Shown here: positions 18,438 through 27,326 of the stretch, in pieces
Numbering within the stretch: the stretch's first letter is position 1
Layout: each line of letters starts with the position of its first letter
Source: an uncultured Monoglobus sp.
GTDB lineage: Bacteria; Bacillota; Clostridia; Monoglobales; Monoglobaceae
Reading direction: 5' to 3'
Length of the DNA stretch: 64,000 nt
NCBI GenBank assembly: GCA_947624305.1
Contig: CANQKC010000001.1
Coordinates: 166,043 to 230,042 of the forward strand
Position numbers and translations under genes: made by a program
The notes under the pieces: model-generated
What the model saw: the letters and a program-made list of their open reading frames with translations, nothing else
Databases searched by the model: none
What the model was told of the DNA's origin: nothing

Positions 18438-18475
18438 AAATCAGGAAACGATATTTTCGCGTTTCCTGATTTGTT
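18438..18475. terminator. Terminator-like hairpin, left of the recombinase segment
   Basis: AAATCAGGAAACG pairs perfectly with CGTTTCCTGATTT around a 9-base loop. It separates the mobC remnant from the tyrosine recombinase segment and would stop transcription entering or leaving it. Confidence 0.55.
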
Positions 18476-18540
18476 AATTCTTTTGTAAGCTGATAAAACG
18501 GTTTCAAATATCAATAAAATATGTACAAAGTGACAAACAA

Positions 18541-18570
18541 ATTTTCGCATAACTGTATATTATGCGAAAG
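18541..18570 (+). repeat. Left crossover-type site of the tyrosine recombinase segment
   Basis: Arms TTTCGCATAA and TTATGCGAAA form an inverted repeat around the 7-base spacer CTGTATA. The right copy at 20213-20242 has the same arms with the spacer reversed, so the two 27-bp cores are a perfect inverted repeat of each other, 1.67 kb apart. Confidence 0.75.
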
Positions 18571-18783
18571 CAAATTCAACCGATTATTTAGCGATATTAT
18601 ATCACAATTTATTAAAAAAAGCAATACATTTATCAAATTTTGTATGATTTGAAAACCGCCCAAATTGTATTCGCTAAAAAATCCGTATGCTTTACTAATT
18701 TTTAGCTGTGAAAATCGCAAAAATCAGTTAAAATAGGGTTATTAGCCGTCAAAAATCACTGTATAATTTTCAATGATTTTTCT

Positions 18784-18849
18784 CGTTAATGTTATACGAA
18801 AATCGTAGGCATCTTTGTTAAAGCACGCCGTCAATGTTATGCGAAAATG
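18784..18849 (+). repeat. Left pair of half-site direct repeats
   Basis: Two copies of the pattern CCGTYAATGTTATRCGAAAA start near 18784 and 18828; the GTTATRCGAA parts (18791 and 18836) are 45 bases apart. They contain the same half-site as the crossover arm (TTATGCGAAA) and resemble arm-type binding sites. A further GCCGTCAA is at 18745. Confidence 0.6.
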
Positions 18850-18883
18850 CCGATAAATTTACGATAAGACAGGGGGTAATTTA

Positions 18884-19975
18884 ATGCCAAAAAAAGGTGA
18901 AAATATTTACAAAAGAAAAGACGGCAGATGGGAGGGCAGGTATATAGTTTCGCGCGGGCTTGACGGCAAGCCCAAATATCAGTCGGTCTATGGAAAAACC
19001 TATAAGGAGATCAAAAGCAAAATGAGCGGCGATGCCGAAAAAACAGTTTCGGGAAAGGCAAACGCCGGAATGACAGCCGCCGAATGGACGCTAAGATATA
19101 TTCAAAGCGTTAAGGGAGCGGTAAAAATTTCAACGTACAATATGTATCTTTTGCACCTTAAAAACCATATAGCGCCGTTTTTCGGAAAAATTAAACTTGA
19201 CAGCCTTACCGAGACAGATTTGCAGAAATTCGTGTATTCAATGAGCGGCCTTTCGGCCTCGTCGGTCAGAGTGGTTTTTTCAACCTTGAAAGACGCTCTT
19301 TACGCTGCGTATAAACTCGGGTTCGTCAAAAGCAATGTGTGGAGCGACATTAAGCTGCCAAAAATGAAAAAGCATGAGACTTACGCCTTTTCACAGCTTG
19401 AACAACGCATGATCGAAAACGCTTTGAATATTGAGGGAGATCCCAACGAAATCGGCATACTCATTTGTCTGTATACCGGTTTGCGTATAGGGGAGCTTTG
19501 CGGTCTTAAATGGAGCGACATCAACTTCGCGGGCGCAACGCTTTCCGTGAACAGAACTATTCAGCGTGTGACTATAGACGGCAAATCAATTTTGCAGGAA
19601 ATGCCGCCCAAAAGCCTCAGTTCGGAGCGCAAAATCCCGATACAAGAATTTTTGCTGCGTCGGCTGAAAAAGCTCAAAAATAACTCGTCAAGCGTTTATG
19701 TACTCTCAATGAACTCACACGTGATGGACCCGCGGACGTACCAGAATTTATATAAGCGCGTGCTTAAACGCGCGGGTGTTGAATATATGAACTTTCACTG
19801 CCTCAGACACACTTTTTCGGTTAGAGCCCTTGAAAACGGGTTTGATATTAAAACGTTAAGCGATATTCTCGGCCATGGCAGTCCCGCAGTGACTATGAAC
19901 ATTTACGCTCATTCGCTCGATAAGCATAAGCGTGTGAGTATGGAACGATTATCGGAAATTCGAGAAGTAGGTTAG
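18884..19975 (+). CDS. Tyrosine recombinase (phage/Tn916-type integrase family)
   Basis: 363 residues: an N-terminal AP2-like arm-binding domain (GRWEGRYIVSRGLDGKPKYQSV), a SAM-like core-binding domain (about 65-165) and a catalytic domain. Catalytic residues are seen as the Arg in YTGLRIGELCGL, a Lys in PPKSLSSERKIPI, H305-x-x-R308 in HCLRHTF, H331 in LGHGS and nucleophile Y341 in MNIYAHS. The start at 18884 has AGGGGGT upstream. The gene is enclosed by two inverted 27-bp sites and two pairs of half-site repeats, so it probably recombines its own flanks. The surface-protein cluster begins just outside the right site. Confidence 0.92.
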   Translation: MPKKGENIYKRKDGRWEGRYIVSRGLDGKPKYQSVYGKTYKEIKSKMSGDAEKTVSGKANAGMTAAEWTLRYIQSVKGAVKISTYNMYLLHLKNHIAPFFGKIKLDSLTETDLQKFVYSMSGLSASSVRVVFSTLKDALYAAYKLGFVKSNVWSDIKLPKMKKHETYAFSQLEQRMIENALNIEGDPNEIGILICLYTGLRIGELCGLKWSDINFAGATLSVNRTIQRVTIDGKSILQEMPPKSLSSERKIPIQEFLLRRLKKLKNNSSSVYVLSMNSHVMDPRTYQNLYKRVLKRAGVEYMNFHCLRHTFSVRALENGFDIKTLSDILGHGSPAVTMNIYAHSLDKHKRVSMERLSEIREVG

Positions 19976-20060
19976 TTTTTTGACAGCCTAACAAAATATT
20001 GCATTACCAATATTTACCAAAATAAATTTTGTCTGATCACATTATGTTTTCAATGTATGA

Positions 20061-20126
20061 CCGTAAATGTTATACGAATGTTTAAGTCATTTTTAAGCCG
20101 GTCAACCGTTAATGTTATACGAAAAC
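20061..20126 (+). repeat. Right pair of half-site direct repeats
   Basis: CCGTAAATGTTATACGAA (20061) and CCGTTAATGTTATACGAAAA (20106) repeat the left-side motif in the same orientation. Their GTTATACGAA parts begin at 20069 and 20114, again exactly 45 bases apart. Additional GCCGTCAA-type octamers follow at 20141, 20151 and 20166. Confidence 0.6.
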
Positions 20127-20212
20127 ATAAACATGGTTAAGCCGTCAATAACCGTCAAAAAATAAGCCGTCAAGGCCTTTGGAATCAACGTAAAATCGGG
20201 TGTTTACAACAA

Positions 20213-20242
20213 ATTTTCGCATAATATACAGTTATGCGAAAG
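20213..20242 (+). repeat. Right crossover-type site of the tyrosine recombinase segment
   Basis: Same arms as the left site with spacer TATACAG, the reverse complement of the left spacer. A possible -35 box TTTACA (20203-20208) lies 16 bases before TATACA in the spacer, pointing toward the surface-protein genes. Confidence 0.75.
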
Positions 20243-20322
20243 GATAATCCAACCTCAGCTAAAAAATCGGCTGCGGATATTTTGTCATGTTTGCGGTCGG
20301 AATATACAAAGGAGTGACTTGC

Positions 20323-21351
20323 ATGGCAAGAAAAAAATTATCACTGCTGCTCGCGCTGATTATCGTGCTGGTTCCGGTGTTCAATTCGGCGCCTGTGTCA
20401 GCCGCGGTGAATCCTACGGCGACGCTTACCGATGTAACAAACCTTTCGCCCGGTCTCAGGGGCGAGTGCAAAATTCGGGTGTCGATGAGCGGAGTTGACG
20501 AAGTGCTTTCGGCTATTCAGCTTTGCTTAAACTACGACAGCGCGACCATGGAATACCGTTCGATCGAGTGGGGCGATTTCTCGGACACAAGCACAAAGAT
20601 AGCGCCCACAGACAACAACGGAACGTTGATGTTCTCGGTGAACGACTATGACGACGGCATCAGAGCGACTGACGACATGACGGTATGCGTACTGACCTTC
20701 GCTGCGGCGGAGCCGAGCGGAAATGACCGCGTTAACGTGTCGCTCAACAATCTTGAGGACTCTTACGTTATGACCGAGGCTCACAGAGGCGGCGGCGCAA
20801 TAGGCGATGTTGTTGAATTTACGAATGCGGCAAGCGTTGAGGGAGTTGCCAGAACCGAGGGTGAGAGCGGACTTGCCGCTAAAATCTCGCTTGTATTTGA
20901 CGGAGTTGACGGCTTTGCGACGAGCGGCGACAGCAGCGGCATTAACATAGAGCTTGTGAACAACGCGAGCGGCGCCAAAAGCTCATGGCGGCTTGACAAG
21001 AGCGCGGACCGCGACACATCCAAAACGGTGCCGACGTATGTGTTTAACGCCGAGGGTTTGGTTGCCGGAAGCTACACGATAAGTGTGAGCGGCGAGGGCT
21101 ATGTTCCGTTTGCGCGCGAGATAAGCATGACCGACAGCACATCGTTTGAGATAACCAACGACGCGTTTGTCCCGGGCGACATAAACTCCGACGAGAAGGT
21201 TGACGCCGCCGATTACAATCTTATCATGTCATACATAAAGAACGGCAGAATAGCCTACACGACAAACAGCTTTGACTTCAACCGCGACGGCAGGGTTGAC
21301 AGATACGACCTTGCGGCGATGAAACGCGTGCTTGAAAAGGAGGCGGAATAG
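20323..21351 (+). CDS. Secreted protein with cohesin-like and type I dockerin domains
   Basis: 342 residues, starting at the ATG at 20323 after AAAGGAGTGA. Signal peptide MARKKLSLLLALIIVLVP...SAPVSA. Residues about 30-170 resemble a cohesin (VLSAIQLCLNYDSATMEYRS, MTVCVLTFAAAEP). The C-terminal 60 residues are a dockerin with two EF-hand-like calcium loops, GDINSDEKVDAADYNLIM and DFNRDGRVDRYDLAAM. Cohesin-dockerin binding assembles proteins outside the cell. It begins 80 bases beyond the right recombination site, and its stop is one base from the next start, so it heads an operon. Confidence 0.88.
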   Translation: MARKKLSLLLALIIVLVPVFNSAPVSAAVNPTATLTDVTNLSPGLRGECKIRVSMSGVDEVLSAIQLCLNYDSATMEYRSIEWGDFSDTSTKIAPTDNNGTLMFSVNDYDDGIRATDDMTVCVLTFAAAEPSGNDRVNVSLNNLEDSYVMTEAHRGGGAIGDVVEFTNAASVEGVARTEGESGLAAKISLVFDGVDGFATSGDSSGINIELVNNASGAKSSWRLDKSADRDTSKTVPTYVFNAEGLVAGSYTISVSGEGYVPFAREISMTDSTSFEITNDAFVPGDINSDEKVDAADYNLIMSYIKNGRIAYTTNSFDFNRDGRVDRYDLAAMKRVLEKEAE

Positions 21352-21352
21352 C

Positions 21353-22654
21353 ATGAGCAAAACAGTGACTCTTAATATTAATAGGAAACGACTGATATTG
21401 ACATTTTTCACGGCGGCGTTGATCGCGGTATTTCTGCTGATCTCGGTTCCCGCGCACGCGGCGGCGAGCGCGAACGTAAAAGCCGAGCCGTCGGCGGTGT
21501 CGGTCAAGACGGGAGACAGTTTTGAGATACTTGTGCAGATAAGCGAGCCCGCGGCGTACACCTACGAGATCAAGGGTACTTACGGCGCCCAAGCGGAGCT
21601 TACCGGCGTGGAACTGCCCGCCACAATCGATGAGATAAACAAGGGCATAACCAAGACCGGCAGCGGCGCTTTTACGCTGATGAACACTATCGACGCACCG
21701 CAGAGCGACGGAACCGTGGCAAAGCTCAAGTTCCGCGCGCTCAGCTCCGGAACGTTTCAGGTTCGGATAAGCGGGGCGCGGGTGTTCGCGGAAGTGACCG
21801 GCCCGTCCGATTTGAACGAGGCTGAAATGACGGTCACAACCGACAACTGCTCGGTAACGATCACGGGCAACACGGTTGAGCCAAGTGTTACGGCAGGCCC
21901 GGCACCCACTCCCACTAAGACTCCCTCAAGCACCGGCACCGGCGGTGGCGGCGGCGGAGGCGGCGGAGGCGGCGGAGGCGGTTTCTCAAGCACGCCGATG
22001 ACCGGCGGCACAGCCGAAACACCTACACCGGCTCCGGATTCCACGGCGGCGCCCGGAACAAACGAGCCCGGAACGACGTCGGCGCCTTATGTTGATCCCG
22101 CCGAGAAATTTAACGACCTCACGGGCTATGACTGGGCGAAGGACGCGATCTATGAGTTGTCCGACATGGGAATAATCAAAGGCACAAGCGACATCACATT
22201 TGATCCGGGCGCCAACATCATCAGAGGCGACTTCATTCTGATACTTTCCAGAATGTTTGAGCTTAACAATGAATTTTCCGAAAACTTTGCGGACGTGCCC
22301 GAGGACAGCTACTATTACGACGCCATAGGCAGCGCGAGAGCCGCGGGTGTAGCGCAGGGCGACGGAGACTATTTCAGACCGAACGACAATATTTCGCGTC
22401 AGGACCTGATAACATTGACTTACCGCGTGCTGCTGAACTACGGATATATCTCCGAGGCGGCCGATACATCTTCTCTTGACGCGTTCGCGGACAAGGGTAT
22501 GATCTCGGATTACGCCGTTGCACCTCTCGCCTCAATGGTTGACAAGGGAATAATACAGGGCAATGACGGACAGGTTAACCCGCTGGGCAACGCGACCCGA
22601 GCGGAAGCGGCGGTAATGTGCAGCCGAATTGTGAAACTGATACCTGCGGAGTAG
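21353..22654 (+). CDS. Cohesin-like surface protein anchored by three SLH domains
   Basis: 433 residues; the start at 21353 uses GGAGG located in the end of the upstream gene. Signal peptide ends SVPAHAAAS. A cohesin-like beta domain spans about 35-165 (VSVKTGDSFEILVQISEP...), followed by a PT-rich linker with an uninterrupted run of 14 glycines (GGN codons at 21941-21981) and three S-layer homology repeats (YDWAKDAIYELSDMGIIKGT..., YYYDAIGSARAAGVAQGDGD..., AVAPLASMVDKGIIQGN). SLH repeats bind pyruvylated cell-wall polymer, so this is a plausible cell-bound receptor for dockerin proteins made next door. Confidence 0.88.
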   Translation: MSKTVTLNINRKRLILTFFTAALIAVFLLISVPAHAAASANVKAEPSAVSVKTGDSFEILVQISEPAAYTYEIKGTYGAQAELTGVELPATIDEINKGITKTGSGAFTLMNTIDAPQSDGTVAKLKFRALSSGTFQVRISGARVFAEVTGPSDLNEAEMTVTTDNCSVTITGNTVEPSVTAGPAPTPTKTPSSTGTGGGGGGGGGGGGGGFSSTPMTGGTAETPTPAPDSTAAPGTNEPGTTSAPYVDPAEKFNDLTGYDWAKDAIYELSDMGIIKGTSDITFDPGANIIRGDFILILSRMFELNNEFSENFADVPEDSYYYDAIGSARAAGVAQGDGDYFRPNDNISRQDLITLTYRVLLNYGYISEAADTSSLDAFADKGMISDYAVAPLASMVDKGIIQGNDGQVNPLGNATRAEAAVMCSRIVKLIPAE

Positions 22655-22671
22655 ATTAAAGGGGAGGAAAA

Positions 22672-25600
22672 ATGAGAAATATCAGACGCATTATTTCAAT
22701 TTTTGCGGTGATCGCAATGCTGGCGGGTATTATCCCCGTACATGCCGACGACCCTGCGGTGGATGAGACTAAGCTCCGCAGAACGGCGTATGTTCACGCG
22801 CAGCAGACCGACAAGCCCACGGGCGATTCCGCTGTGGAGGAATACAAACTGGGTGACAGGACGGATGTGTATTTCGCGCTTGACCGCGCCAACAAGGGCG
22901 GCGCGGACGAGCCGCAGTACGACCTGAATGCCTATCTGATAAAGTTTTACTTCGACACGTCATTCTTTGATCTGCTTGACAGGAACGGAAATGTGATAAC
23001 CGACCTGACAAAGGTAACGTCGCCGATCGACTACACGACGGCGTTTAGCGGACAGGGCGGCGACGGAAGCGTTGACACCGACGAAGGCCTCGGCGGCGAG
23101 GGCAAGCCCGAGAATATCCACGACGGCATTTTCCAGATATACGATCAAGGACTGACCTTAAACGCCAAAGAGGAAAACGGCACGACCTACGCGGCGGCGT
23201 ACCTGACCTGCCTGCTTCGCGGAGAGTCATATCCCGACACACCGGCTGATCAGGAATGGCAGAACATCTGCCGTCTGCCGCTTAAACCCAAGACCACCGG
23301 CAGTTCGCGCGTGTTTATCGAGCTCATGGACACCACCGACGAGGGCCACGGGCTGAGACTTTTGCCCAAGCATGTGAAAGGCTATCCGCAGGAGATGTCT
23401 ATTGATTATCTTAACAACTGCTCTGTGACGATAAACGTGACCCAGCGCACGAGGCCGCAGCCTCCGCTGCCCGACCCCGTGCCCGGAAAATACACATCGA
23501 CGCAGTATGTCAAGCTCACGACCGACGAGCAGGGCGACGAGGTAAAGATATGGTACACGACAGACCCGTCGGCGCCGCTGACTCCCGGCGATCCCGCGTA
23601 TAGGTTATACGAGGGAACAACGGGTATACCGGTTGTGACCGACACGGCTGTAAAGTGTTATGTCGAGCGCACGATAGGCGGCGTAACCGCGTATTCCGAC
23701 GTCGCGCAGTACGACTACTTCATAGTTCCGCAGAGCCCGACAATATTTTTAAGCACCGAGAGCGGCTATATCGCCTCACCCAACTTCTACAGCGCGAAGG
23801 ACGTGTTTGACGCGTACATATCCGACAAGAACCCTTACGGCCCGATAGACAACACGCACGAGGTTTATTATACATTCTCAAACGCGCCCGTTGAGGAAAT
23901 AACGCCCGAGGGCGGGACCGACCCGTACACGGGCTGGGTCAAAGTGAGGAAGGACGACCCCAAGTTCCGTGTAGACAAGGCGCTTAACGTCAGAGCCGTG
24001 ACCGCGCTCATGAGCGAGAGCGGAACCATATCAAAACTCAGCGACGCGGCGAGCTATCGGTTCCGCATCGAGCCGGCCGACGTTGTGGTCGATCCCCTGC
24101 CCGAAAAGCCGCAGAAACGCGTTAAAGTCGAGCTGAGCTGTCCCACCGATGGAGCAAAGATATATTACACGCTCGACGGCAGCGACCCGCGCGGCGGAAA
24201 CGCGCTGCTGTATGACGGTACGCCGCTTGACATAACCGAGGACACGGTTTTGCGGGTGGTTTCGGAAAAGGACGGAGTTTACGGCACAGTCGGCACACAC
24301 GAGTATGATTTTGAGCCAACGAGCTATGACGTTCACGCGTTCAGCGCGCCCGGAACCTATGAGGACGGCGTTGACGTGACGCTCTACGGCGACGATCCCG
24401 ACGATGTTATCTATTACACCACCGACGGAAGCGAGCCGAACGAGAACAGCCCCAAATTCAAGCCCGGCGACAAGCTGCATTTTGACAAGGACACAACGGT
24501 GCGCGCGTTTGTCAAAAAAGTCGACGGCACAACGGGCGAGATATTTGACTTCCCGTACAGAATACGCCCGGGCGCACCGCTGATAATGCCGAAGTCGTGC
24601 GAGTTCGAGGACAGCGGAACGGTGTATATCACAAAGCCCTCGGGCGCCGACAGCGAAGTATACTACACGCTTGACGGCAGCGATCCCGCCACTTCCGAAA
24701 CGCGCATAAAGCTGAGCGGAAACGGCGAATCGGTGACGATAACCGAGGACACAACAGTCAGGGCCGTGGCGTTCAGAAACGGCGAGTACAGCAAGATTGC
24801 CGAGGAAAGCTATGTCGTGGTGCACAACAAGACGGCGAAGCCCGCCGTTACCATGCCTGAGGGAATATACATAGCGCCCAACATGGTGGAAAGCAGATAT
24901 ACGACCTCGTTCCTGCTCCCGACAAGAGCCGAGGTCAAGATATATTACACGATAGGAACCACGGCTGACGGCACATATTACCCGCCCGACCCCGCGCTGA
25001 ACGATCCGATGGGCGCGACCAAGGTATGGAACGGCGAGGAGATCGTCGTGAAAGGCGAAACGATGATAAAAGCCTTCGCCGTTGGCCCCGCGGGAAACAT
25101 GAGCGATCTTGGAGTGTATTACTACAAGGTTATCCCCGAGGCCCCGGTGCTCTCGAGATATATTGTTGAAGGGCTCCCGGCAATGCTTCCGGTAACGGGC
25201 ATCCCCAACAGCGCAATGACCTACACATTGACAGTCGGCGGCGAGACTGTGACAAACACGGTCGAGTTGACAGACCCGACATATTATATAGACGCCGAGA
25301 CGGGCAAAGCCTACGCCGACAGCGGAAAGACGGTTGAGCTGCCCACAAAAAACACATTCGCCGCGCCCCGCGTTTACAAAGCGGGCGAAGTGCTGAACGT
25401 TTCTGCCTACACCACGCTCGACGGCGTTGACGGCGGAGTGAGCGCTATTGACATAACCGTGCTTGAACCCGGCTCGCCGGTGCCGCCGACGGCGAACTAC
25501 ATCTCGGGAACCTATGCCGAAGTTGTTCTTGACGGAGCCGAGGACGACGCGCTTATGGAAGTAACGCTGTCGACTCCCTCGTCCGATATGACGATCGAAT

Positions 25601-27219
25601 ACAGCACAGACGGCGGCGAGTGGCGGACATACTCGGCCGAAACGCCGATAAGAGTGTATGACGACACGACGATATACACAAGAACGACAAAAGACGGCAA
25701 AACAAGCGACATGGCGGTGTATGTCTACAGGTTCATACCGCTGGCGCCGATAATCACGCCCGCGTCACAGACCTTCACGGGCGAGCTGCAGGCGCGTATT
25801 TCGCTTGATCCGCGCGTTCCCAAGAACGGCAGACACACGATATATTATCGCAGAAGCGGCGATACGGGCGACAGTGTTTACAGCACCAACCCCTATGCGG
25901 ACACGCCGCTGATAACGGTAAATTCGACGCAGACGATCTATGCCTACGTTGTACGTGACGACCTGACTTCCAACAGCAAGCGCAGCTCCACGGTCGCGGC
26001 GGTTTACACGCTGAGCGCCGAACTGCTGACGCCCGAGCTCAACCTGCCTCATGTGGACGAGTTCGGAAAGGTGGTGTATTACACCGAGGGTCAGGAACTC
26101 AGCTTTATAGAAAAATACCCCGACAGAGACAATATTGTCCTGTATTACACCATGGACGGCAGCGACCCGATGACATCCGAAACGCGCAAGGCGTGGAACG
26201 GCGAAAAGATAATCCTGACCGATGAAATGACGGTGATAAAGGCGGCGTACGCGCAAAAGTGCGGAGTGTGTGAAGGCTGCGAGAGCGGCGGCGAGTGTCA
26301 GAACCTTGTTTACGGCAAGACCGGTGCCTACACCTACTATATCAAGAAGGATGAGCCGCAGCCAACGACGGAACCCACCGCGGAGCCGACGGCAGAGCCA
26401 ACGACGGAGCCCACGACTGAGCCGAGCGCGGTCCCCGCGCCCACCAAAAGGCCGGGCGGCGGAAGCGGAGTCGGATTTTCAAACAGCGGCTTCGGAACAG
26501 GCTCAACGCCCGCTCCGGGTGTGACCGCGGAGCCTTCCGCGCAGGCGTCGGCCGAGCCGGTGAGTCCGCTGCTTACCGACTGGTTCGGCAGGACCGAAGA
26601 AACTCATGAGAAGTATATCATAGGCTATCCCGACGGAAGCGTGCGGCCCGAGGGCAGCATTACCCGCGAGGAAATGTCGGCGATAATATACAGAGTAATG
26701 CCCGAGAGCATGAGATTGTCGGCTTCGGCCTCCTATCCCGATGTGGAAAGCGGGCGCTGGTCCGAGGAATATATCGGCGCGTTATCGGCAATGGGCATAC
26801 TCGAGGGCTATCCCGACGGTAAATTCAGACCCGATCAGCCGATAACCAGAGCCGAGGCGGCGAAAATGACGGCGTATTGGCTTGACCTGAAACCCGGCGG
26901 CACAGTGTTTGAGGACGCGCAGTCAAGCTGGGCGGCCGACAGCATAAGCGCCGTTCAGAGCGCGGGACTGATAAACGGTTACGAGGACGGAACGTTCAGA
27001 CCCGACAGAGAAATGACAAGAGCCGAGACCGCGACGGTGTTTAACAAAATACTCGGCAGAGCGCCGAGCGCGGAATATCTGAAAACCCGGCCCGACCTTA
27101 ATGTATTCAATGACCTGAGCGAAGATATGTGGTACTATCCGCAGATAATCGAAGCCTCAACCACCCACGCCTACACCCTGACCCCCTACCGCCTTGAGAC
27201 AAACTTAGAGACAAAATAG
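22672..27219 (+). CDS. Giant SLH-anchored protein with chitobiase-C-type beta repeats
   Basis: 1515 residues with signal peptide MRNIRRIISIFAVIAMLAGI...VHA. After a cohesin-like N-terminal region (about 30-245), eight or nine repeats carry the KIYYTLDGSDP signature of the CHB_HEX_C_1 fold (for example IWYTTDPSAP, IYYTLDGSDPRGG, IYYTTDGSEP, VYYTLDGSDPATSE, LYYTMDGSDPMTSE). A TEPTAEPT linker and a Gly-rich stretch lead to three SLH repeats (IIGYPDGSVRPEGSITREE, ILEGYPDGKFRPDQPITRAE, LINGYEDGTFRPDREMTRAE). It is probably a long cell-surface stalk. Start 17 bases after the previous gene; same operon. Confidence 0.88.
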   Translation: MRNIRRIISIFAVIAMLAGIIPVHADDPAVDETKLRRTAYVHAQQTDKPTGDSAVEEYKLGDRTDVYFALDRANKGGADEPQYDLNAYLIKFYFDTSFFDLLDRNGNVITDLTKVTSPIDYTTAFSGQGGDGSVDTDEGLGGEGKPENIHDGIFQIYDQGLTLNAKEENGTTYAAAYLTCLLRGESYPDTPADQEWQNICRLPLKPKTTGSSRVFIELMDTTDEGHGLRLLPKHVKGYPQEMSIDYLNNCSVTINVTQRTRPQPPLPDPVPGKYTSTQYVKLTTDEQGDEVKIWYTTDPSAPLTPGDPAYRLYEGTTGIPVVTDTAVKCYVERTIGGVTAYSDVAQYDYFIVPQSPTIFLSTESGYIASPNFYSAKDVFDAYISDKNPYGPIDNTHEVYYTFSNAPVEEITPEGGTDPYTGWVKVRKDDPKFRVDKALNVRAVTALMSESGTISKLSDAASYRFRIEPADVVVDPLPEKPQKRVKVELSCPTDGAKIYYTLDGSDPRGGNALLYDGTPLDITEDTVLRVVSEKDGVYGTVGTHEYDFEPTSYDVHAFSAPGTYEDGVDVTLYGDDPDDVIYYTTDGSEPNENSPKFKPGDKLHFDKDTTVRAFVKKVDGTTGEIFDFPYRIRPGAPLIMPKSCEFEDSGTVYITKPSGADSEVYYTLDGSDPATSETRIKLSGNGESVTITEDTTVRAVAFRNGEYSKIAEESYVVVHNKTAKPAVTMPEGIYIAPNMVESRYTTSFLLPTRAEVKIYYTIGTTADGTYYPPDPALNDPMGATKVWNGEEIVVKGETMIKAFAVGPAGNMSDLGVYYYKVIPEAPVLSRYIVEGLPAMLPVTGIPNSAMTYTLTVGGETVTNTVELTDPTYYIDAETGKAYADSGKTVELPTKNTFAAPRVYKAGEVLNVSAYTTLDGVDGGVSAIDITVLEPGSPVPPTANYISGTYAEVVLDGAEDDALMEVTLSTPSSDMTIEYSTDGGEWRTYSAETPIRVYDDTTIYTRTTKDGKTSDMAVYVYRFIPLAPIITPASQTFTGELQARISLDPRVPKNGRHTIYYRRSGDTGDSVYSTNPYADTPLITVNSTQTIYAYVVRDDLTSNSKRSSTVAAVYTLSAELLTPELNLPHVDEFGKVVYYTEGQELSFIEKYPDRDNIVLYYTMDGSDPMTSETRKAWNGEKIILTDEMTVIKAAYAQKCGVCEGCESGGECQNLVYGKTGAYTYYIKKDEPQPTTEPTAEPTAEPTTEPTTEPSAVPAPTKRPGGGSGVGFSNSGFGTGSTPAPGVTAEPSAQASAEPVSPLLTDWFGRTEETHEKYIIGYPDGSVRPEGSITREEMSAIIYRVMPESMRLSASASYPDVESGRWSEEYIGALSAMGILEGYPDGKFRPDQPITRAEAAKMTAYWLDLKPGGTVFEDAQSSWAADSISAVQSAGLINGYEDGTFRPDREMTRAETATVFNKILGRAPSAEYLKTRPDLNVFNDLSEDMWYYPQIIEASTTHAYTLTPYRLETNLETK

Positions 27220-27326
27220 ACACTCGGGGCAGGCGAATTACCTTTAACCGCGCTCGGGGCGGAGGGGCGAGCGCAACCGGGTGGGCGATCATCCTTCAAC
27301 CTTTACAACAAAAAAGGAGTAATACT

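Noticed and set aside
21941..21981. Polyglycine codon run as a slippage phase-variation tract
   Set aside because: Units are three-base GGN codons, so length changes would keep the frame.
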